Assembly: GCA_033398695.1 (NCBI GenBank)
Contig: CM065804.1
Location: 52,855,501 to 52,919,500, forward strand
Direction of reading: 5' to 3'
From: Orobanche coerulescens
Taxonomy: Eukaryota > Streptophyta > Magnoliopsida > Lamiales > Orobanchaceae
DNA: 64,000 bases
Position numbers and translations under genes: made by a program. Positions 57,798-64,000 of the stretch are shown piece by piece (the stretch's first letter is position 1; the number at the start of each line of letters is the position of its first letter). Below the pieces are notes generated by a model. It was not told where the DNA came from and did no database searches. It was given only the letters and a program-made list of their open reading frames with translations.

Positions 57798-60209
57798 ACA
57801 TAATCACACCTAGGGCTGCGAATTTAGTCAACCCTGGAAAAACACAAACACAATTGCTTTCTGCGTATGCATATTTCGTCTCTGTTTCATCATTTTTGAC
57901 GTAAATCTATTGCAGATAGTACTTTAAGAGATTCAGACGGTGGCTGCTTTCAATATTCATGAGATTCATACCATTTGGTTTTATTTATTCAATTTGTGAT
58001 TAGCGTTTTTTTTAATTGCAGTAATCTCTATTGACTTGATTTTTTTTATTTGGTTCCTCTCCTGCATCGTTCGTCGGAATTGTATCCCCATCCTCCATTG
58101 TTGGTTTTTCTATCGCCTTTGTTTGATTGTATTTAGATCTGCTGTTAGGATTGTTTGGACAGACCTGTTTGGGCAGATCTGAGGGCCGCCGCCACAGTAC
58201 TCGGACCATATTTCTGCAGCCGCCATAGCTTCTTCTTCTTCTTCTTCTTTTTTTCGTTTCTGTCAGGAAATTTGAGCCTACGATTAACCGGTGAATCGCG
58301 AACCCTAATTCCTGTTGTGCCGGTATTGGCCATTTTTGGCCGGCGTATCGCCGGAAAATTAATAATACAACGCTGCATTTATTTCCCCCCTTCAATCTAA
58401 CAGTAGTATAACATATAGCTGGCTGCATTGCAGGTTCCCTTGCCGATTTTTCAAGCTGCTTGGAATCCTCTCGAAGGCTTCCTCTTTTCCAAGTCGCCTC
58501 GGGCGCCAGATTACTGTACTTTTTCGTTTAATTTCATTTTTTATATATATCTATTATTTACTGTGCTTTCTCTGCGTTTTTCCTGCTTTAATTGTTTTTT
58601 TTACATTCTCATCGTATTTTCACTTTGCTACATACTACCACATTTTATTTATTTTTGTAGTGCGTTTGTTGTTTTGTGTTGGTTGATGTCGCGCTGTTTG
58701 CGGGTTGGTAGTTGGAATTTGGGTACCTTGACGGGTAAACTTTTGGAGCTCGTGGATATTTTGGGTAAGACATGTATTCCCAAGCTAGTAGAGAGGAGGG
58801 TATCGTTGCCGTCCGTTAGGGCGATCCAAGACATGTATTCTCAAGCTAGGACGTGCGTTAGGACCCCAGCTGGTGACACCCAGTATTTTTCGGTTGAGAT
58901 AGGGCTACACCAGGGGTCGGCGCTAAGCCCTCTTCTCTTCGCTCTGATCCTTGACGTCATTTCGCGGGGGATACAAGATGGCGACCCGTGGTGCATGCTT
59001 TTTGCTGACGACATTGTGTTAGTGGCGGAGTCGAGGAGGGAGGTGAACTCGAAGTTGGAGCTATGGAGGTCTAAGTTAGGATCCCAGGGATTGCGTGTGA
59101 GCCGGTCTAAGACAGAGTATCTCTGGTGTAACTTTAGTGGTGAGGCCAACGAGGAAGATGTAGAAGTTATGATTGCGGATCAGATCGTTTCCCGTACGGA
59201 TAAGTTCAAGTATTTGGGTTCGATCATTCAGAAGGAAGGTGAGTGTGAAGATGATGTCACTCATCGCATCAAGGCGGGGTGGCTAAGGTGGAGAGCAGCG
59301 ACAGGGGTCCTGTGCGACAAGAAAGTCCCTCTAAAGTTGAAGGGTAAATTCTATAGAGCGGCAATCCGACCTGCAATGTTGTATGGCTCTGAATGTTGGG
59401 CGATGAAGAAGTCGCTTGAGAGCAAGTTGGAAGCGGCTGAAATGAGAATGTTACGCTGGTCGTGTGGTCGCACATTGTTAGATAGAATCTCGAACGGGGT
59501 CTTCAGGAACGCGCTAGAAGTGGCGCCCATTTCAGCGAAAGTTAGGGAAGGGAGATTGAGATGGTTTGGCCACGTCCGCAGGAGGCAGGCATCTGCTCCG
59601 GTGAGGAGGGACGAGAGGTCAGTAGTTGTCGGGGAGAGGAGGAGAGGCAGACCGAGGAGGACGTGGGAGGAGCAGCTGAGATTAGATTTGAAGGACTTAA
59701 ACCTTTCCGAGACCATGACTGTTGATAGGTGCGCTTGGAGGCGCCAGATCAGAGTTGTGGATTCTTTAGTTGGGAGTTGTGCTGTAGTTGAGAGCCTCAG
59801 GTTCGGTTTGTCTCGGTTAGCTTTGACCTAGAGCATTGCATTTTTATATTTATTGTATATTTTATCCTATTGCCTTTTGCGTGTGGTGTATTTTTGACTG
59901 GGAGCTGTGCGCGGAGTCAACCTCTCTTCTGTTTGGGCAGCGTTCATCGGGAGTGATGTAGCCAAATTCCTCTTAAGTAAGTCCCATGTGGATTAAGCCA
60001 TGAGCTCATGTATGGTATTGAGTTTTTTCGTATCATATGCTTGCCTTTGTATTTTTCACTCAATATGTTGTTGTGCACTAAGTTGAGGGTCTTCACGGAA
60101 ACAGCCTCCCTACCGTAATAGGTAGGGGCATGGTCTGCGTACATCTTACCCTACCCAGACCCTGCTCTGAGCGGGATATACTGAGTATGTTTGATTTGGT
60201 TTGATTTTT
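57798..60209 (+). mobile_element. RTE-type LINE derivative
   Basis: It is flanked by the 12-bp TSD AGTGTAAAATTG (57786-57797 and 60210-60221). It has a 5' leader of about 0.9 kb with a CTT repeat (58219-58250), one ORF, and a 3' end of the plant RTE type (GGAAACAGCCTCCCTACC, GGTCTGCGTACATCTTACCC) closing with TTTGATTTGGTTTGATTTTT. At 2.4 kb it is shorter than autonomous RTE elements because most of the endonuclease and the RT start are missing. Confidence 0.88.
58686..59831 (+). CDS. Endonuclease-RT fusion protein of the LINE
   Basis: I chose ATG 58686 because the endonuclease start motif follows at once (LRVGSWNLGTLTGKLLELVD); the frame is open further upstream to 58428 but that part is hydrophobic leader. 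After about 30 residues the protein jumps into RT (SVRAIQDMYSQARTCVRT, then GLHQGSALSPLLFALILDV). The catalytic FADD is at 59001-59012 (residues 106-109). Thumb and C-terminal parts follow (KYLGSIIQKEGECEDDVTHR, LYGSECWAMKKSLESKLEAA, LRWFGHVRRR). Length is 381 residues, no stops. The endonuclease catalytic residues and early RT motifs are absent, so it is probably inactive, yet the frame is intact. Known RTE proteins nick target DNA and copy their RNA there. Confidence 0.88.
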   Translation: MSRCLRVGSWNLGTLTGKLLELVDILGKTCIPKLVERRVSLPSVRAIQDMYSQARTCVRTPAGDTQYFSVEIGLHQGSALSPLLFALILDVISRGIQDGDPWCMLFADDIVLVAESRREVNSKLELWRSKLGSQGLRVSRSKTEYLWCNFSGEANEEDVEVMIADQIVSRTDKFKYLGSIIQKEGECEDDVTHRIKAGWLRWRAATGVLCDKKVPLKLKGKFYRAAIRPAMLYGSECWAMKKSLESKLEAAEMRMLRWSCGRTLLDRISNGVFRNALEVAPISAKVREGRLRWFGHVRRRQASAPVRRDERSVVVGERRRGRPRRTWEEQLRLDLKDLNLSETMTVDRCAWRRQIRVVDSLVGSCAVVESLRFGLSRLALT

Positions 60210-60221
60210 AGTGTAAAATTG

Positions 60222-60900
60222 GTGGACCGGTCCACACGAAAATGGTCATACTAGTATTCTTAACAAAAAATATTCTAGAAATATTAGTAATAAATTATTT
60301 TAATATTATTTCTGACTAATACGATGTTTTTCACTCGTAAAACACAAAGTATTATTTATTTAAAAATTTTATATTATTTGATAATATATTTAAAAATATA
60401 TCTTTATATAAGATATTTATAATTTTATAGATTCTTTTTGTCTATGCAAATAATTTCCAATACTTTCTTACCTTTTACTCTTGATATTGTTACGAAAACT
60501 TGACCCGTACTAAATATTGATTTTGAATAATATAATCTAGCATTCAATAGCTTTTAACTTTGACTATTATTATTGTCATTCCTAAATAAATTATCAAGAA
60601 AACTATCTTCTTTGAAATTTAAAGGACAACCTATTCTTAAAAGGACCGAGTATTTTCTTGGTATGAAACACTTCAATGGCGAAAACATTAAAGAGTTCGG
60701 GCTTCGGGTCACGATCATAATTGACACCACACCATTGTAGTTTTATGGGGCATAATGAGGGGGCAGTATGGGGCGAGTACAATGTTATCTTTTCTTATTA
60801 GATACAGTGCGAGATAGGTCGATGCGGACGTGGAAAATGAAAATGTTGTTAATTGGACATGAAAAACTAATATAAAAAATATATGTATCTGGAAGGAATA
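60222..60900. other. AT-rich DNA without recognisable gene
   Basis: Nothing but short open frames and AT-rich sequence is seen after the LINE. Confidence 0.6.
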
Positions 60901-60929
60901 ATTTTATTTAAAGAAAATTATGAATAAGG

Positions 60930-61800
60930 AATGATTTAATTTGAGGAAAAAAGACATATCAGTTGGAGTGGGCATGATTTAATTGGATAATAAACTATTA
61001 ATAGCTTAAATAATGTGCATATTTAAATGATACTGCTGAAAAGAAAAAAGACACGTAGGATATTAATTGGAGAGGTGAATGATTTTAATTGGAACCAACT
61101 GTCTTGTCGCAGTTGGTCACTTGACCTTCAATTTAGTTGTAGGTCAGAGGTTCAATTTCTAGTGGCAATACTCTGGAATTAAATTTCTCAAGGCCCAATG
61201 ATCCCTTAGTCTTTGACTAAAGTTAGGTTCTAGCTCCTCGGGGTACGCTGGTAGAACAATTAAATATTGAGGGCTTCAAGCGGTAGTGTGGGAGGCCAGA
61301 TCTCGGTCGGACCCTACAGTTGGATTTGAGGGAGTCCAGCATGGAGCAATCACTTGGGGACGACTCCTTGTGCCCGGTAGTTGGGGATATTTAAGAACCT
61401 GGGAACCAGATACACATCTCGCGATTTAACTGGTAGCAGTACTATGGGGCCGGTGCTGTTATCTCGAGGACTAGGCAGGTGTAAGCTTGGAACCTCAGTA
61501 TAAAAAAAATGATTTTAATTGGATTATAAATTACAAAAATTGAAATGGAAAAATAATTGTTTGGAAGAAATAAATAAATTGGGAAAAAGACATGTGTGAT
61601 ATTACTTGGAGTATAGAATAGTTTAATTGGATAATAAACTATTGATAGCTTAGTTGACTGACCTGTATTAAATAATTTAATTTGAAACTACTATGTATTA
61701 AATAATTTAATTTGAATAAAAATACTACGTATGATATTAGTTAGAGTAATGAATTATTTCAATTGAATAAAAAACTATTAATAGCTCAATTAATTCACAT
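60930..61800. repeat. Degenerate tandem repeat of about 100 bp, split by a SINE
   Basis: Four diverged co-oriented units share AAAAAGACAYGT, GATATTA.TTGGAG, then TTTAATTGGATAATAAACTA and TTAATAGCTTAA. They start near 60955, 61045, 61585 and 61720. The second is interrupted by the SINE at 61094-61507. Confidence 0.7.
61094..61507 (+). mobile_element. tRNA-derived SINE, 414 bp
   Basis: TSD of 16 bp, AATGATTTTAATTGGA (61078-61093, 61508-61523). Pol III box A TGTCGCAGTTGG at 61105-61116 and box B GGTTCAATTTC at 61149-61159, 32 bp apart. A short A-run closes the 3' end. It is longer than many plant SINEs, and the body (61160-61490) resembles no LINE end I know. Confidence 0.85.
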
Positions 61801-61879
61801 ATATTACATTAGACCTCGCAAAATAGTATATAAATATATATACATGTATATGGGTAGATTGTCTAGGAATAAGAATAAT

Positions 61880-63420
61880 TCTTTTTTTTACAATAAATAC
61901 TCAGTTTCATTCAAAATAAAATTAAGAATATATGAGGGCAAGTTATAACTAAGGTCACCCTTGCAAGTGAATAAGCAACTTTATTAGCATTTCTCATAGT
62001 GAACTCCACGTGAATGTTGTTACTAAAAAAGGAAAACAAAGTCTTACGAGCCGAAATCATTGGCAAGAAAGATTAAATGCTAGATTTTGCTCTGTACGTA
62101 TTGTCTTAATTTCATTTATTAATTAATTCATTCCAAGATTCATTCAATTCTCTGTCTCGACAAGCTGAATTTTAATAGGTGTTCAGTTCACAAGCTTCAC
62201 CCAAATGATTTCACTCAAATAGGTGCGTGACTCCAACCAAATTCAAAGATTAGAGGTGCTAGAATTAAAAGCATCCACCACCAACTTCGCGTCCATCTCA
62301 AAAATGACATCTTTAAATCCTAATTCACGAATCAAATTAATAGCAGATGCAATCCCATTATTACACCTAGGAGAACATCAGTCGTTGGATTAAACTGATG
62401 GGTTTGGCACGAATGAAGTTCTTCAAGTGGTCACGGATATATAAAATAGATCCAACCATATTTTCAGTCAAAGATAAAGAGGCATCAATGTTATATTTCA
62501 CACGACCAATACAATGCTTGTTCCAAGACACCTCAGTAGGTCCAGGGCAAAAACTGATGCTCGCACCATCAAGGCTCCCAAGACCACGAGCTTCAGACCA
62601 ATTGCTATAGAGAGAAGCGCTTGTCCAGATAATAGTATTAGCATCAACCTTCTTGTTTTTCCAAACACAATCATTTCTAACGTGCCAAAATCTCCAGATG
62701 GTCATGCACCAACTCGCTTTGGACTCATTAATAAATACTGCAAGGACTGAGAAAAAATAATCAACGAAATTAGTACAGTCCACAACAAAATATTCCAACA
62801 AGCTGCAGCTTTAGGACAAGAAATAAGCAGATGTTTTTCGGTTTGCACAACCACGACGCACCAAGGGCAGTCGACATCAACAATGATGTGACAATGGGTA
62901 GGATTAGACCCACGAGAAGCACACTCCTACATAAACGCCATAGAAAATGCTTCACCTTAGGAGGGATATTTAATTTCCTAAGGGCCGACCAGTTTCATCT
63001 AACTTGCAAATGCTCCATGTGAAGAACTTTATTCACCAACAACTTGTAAGCACTCCTCATAGAGCATAAACCTAATTTATCAGGTTTCCAAACACGTATA
63101 TCATCCACAACAAAATGATAAAGAGATGTCCTTAATATAGAGTTGGCGATAAGGGCATAAAACAAGGCTTGGATCATATTAACTTTCCATGATTTAGAGG
63201 TAGCATCAACCAAATCAGATATACGAAGGAAAGGATTAGAACAGGTCGAGTCAATTGCAGTAATTGGTCTAAGGTCCGTCATCCATCCCGTGCCAAAAAT
63301 GTGGACGTGAGAATCGTCACCAATTCGCCACCGACATCCCTCATTAAGCACTAACCGAGACTCATGAATACTATGCCAAATAAAACTAGAGTTACTACTT
63401 TTGGAGCACTCATAAAATCA
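61880..63420 (-). pseudogene. L1-type LINE relic: RT zinc-binding and RNase H-like domains
   Basis: Read on the minus strand from 63420: SSFIWHSIHESRLVLNEGC, RWRIGDDSHVHIFGTGWM, then VWKPDKLGL..RSAYKLL and KHFLWRLCRSVL of the RT zinc-binding domain, AVDCPWC-type Cys residues near 62850, then WHVRNDCVWKNKK. The RNase H-like domain follows (VKYNIDASLSLTENMVGSI, IRDHLKNFIRAK, then FKDVIFEMDAKLVVDAF at 62270-62330, and TMRNANKVAYSLARVTL near 61945-61995). The order is that of the C-terminus of plant L1 ORF2. Many stops and frameshifts occur. A T-run at 61881-61889 is likely the copied poly(A) tail. RT itself and ORF1 are absent. Confidence 0.85.
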
Positions 63421-63455
63421 CAGTTGGATAATATCTAGCCTTATAAAGTCTCACA

Positions 63456-63683
63456 AGCAGAGAATCTTGATCATAAGATAGGAATTAATTAATAGTTGTA
63501 ATTAAATTCATAATTTTGGATCATTCTAAACCAAGACTCTTGTAGATATCATATATTATGGGGGAATCATATATTATGGAGAAATTAGCAAGCAATCTTG
63601 ATCACAAGATAATAATTAATCAATGTTTCTAATTAAATTCTTGATTTTGGTGCAATTTAAACCAAAACTCGCATGCATAGATA
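63456..63683. repeat. Diverged direct repeat of about 95 bp
   Basis: AATCTTGATCAYAAGATA..AATTAAT, then TAATTAAATTC.T.ATTTTGG and AAACCAARACTC occur at 63456-63551 and 63587-63683. The remaining sequence to 64000 is AT-rich with no gene seen. Confidence 0.75.
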
Positions 63684-64000
63684 TAAGGTTATGATTGAAA
63701 TTTTAAGTTTCTCCCTTAAATCTTTAAAATATCATAATTTATTTGTTTGTTGTCCATTTTAGATAAAAATCAAGTTAATCATTTTTTCACGAGTTACGAT
63801 TTAAGATACATATTGCATACCGAAAAATATTAAAAGATAATAAAAAATTATTAATCCTAAAAATGTGGTGTTAGTGAAAAATAACACTTAATAGCATCTT
63901 AAGAACACATTTAGAAGTATTTTGTAATATACAAAAAATATTTGAAATACACCTTTAGTAAGTCTTAATTTATATGATGTTATGAAGCCGCTAATTCAGG

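Noticed and set aside
58428..58685. Upstream extension of the LINE ORF as a membrane protein
   Set aside because: The hydrophobic residues come from T-rich leader DNA. The conserved endonuclease start follows directly after the ATG at 58686.

Overview
This window is plant nuclear DNA, most likely from a seed plant with a large, repeat-rich genome. The evidence is long-LTR Ty3/gypsy chromoviruses with initiator-Met-tRNA-like primer sites, a copia LTR, plant-type L1 and RTE-like LINEs, a tRNA-derived SINE and MITEs. I see no convincing intact host gene. The nearest thing to one is a decayed fragment of an OTU-like protease gene near 56.4-56.85 kb. The species cannot be told from what is here.

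Positions 1-52.9 kb are a stack of LTR retrotransposons inserted into one another. I could order them because most junctions carry a 5-bp target-site duplication (TSD). The oldest is a minus-strand copia-type element (G). Its LTR was split by F, a plus-strand gag-only gypsy element (7447-51779, TSD CAACT). F's 5' LTR was split by E1 (10166-37612, minus, TSD CATTT/TATTT). F's gag gene was split by E2 (38667-48091, minus, TSD GGGAT). E1's LTR was split by C (13035-30692, plus, a decayed full-length chromovirus, TSD GCAAT). C's 5' LTR was split by D (13314-22232, minus, TSD ATTGG). The nest is five levels deep: G > F > E1 > C > D. On the left, chromovirus A (3' part, ending at 7194) interrupts the gag of G. 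A is itself interrupted by the end of element H (1-207) and by an unclassified insertion X (3978-6939), which has a foldback hairpin at its left end and a spliced gypsy-type gag-like gene.

A, C, D, E and F appear to belong to one lineage (Tekay/Del-like by long LTRs and chromodomain; inference). In element orientation their LTRs start TGTAATRCCC or a close variant and end GGGTGTTACA. They have a palindrome GTTTCG..CGAAAC beside the polypurine tract. Inside each LTR there is a splice-donor-like site about 180-300 nt after the TATA region and an acceptor-like CAG/GT further on. U3 regions of A, C and E carry about a dozen copies each of a short palindrome (TAGCGYRCGCTA or TTAACGTACGTTAA type). 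D carries a different GC-rich palindromic array in the same place. E1 and E2 have about 3.5-kb LTRs around a conserved non-coding interior and must be mobilised in trans. F keeps only gag. C and D keep gag-pol remains with stops, frameshifts and deletions.

From 52.9 to 64 kb the DNA is AT-rich with smaller insertions: diverged repeats, a MITE of about 620 bp, pentanucleotide repeats, GC-rich repeat blocks, the OTU-like fragment, a long G-run, a 192-bp MITE, a 2.4-kb RTE-type LINE derivative with a 12-bp TSD and an endonuclease-RT fusion ORF, a 414-bp SINE with a 16-bp TSD inside an old tandem repeat, and a minus-strand L1 relic (RT zinc-binding and RNase H-like domains).
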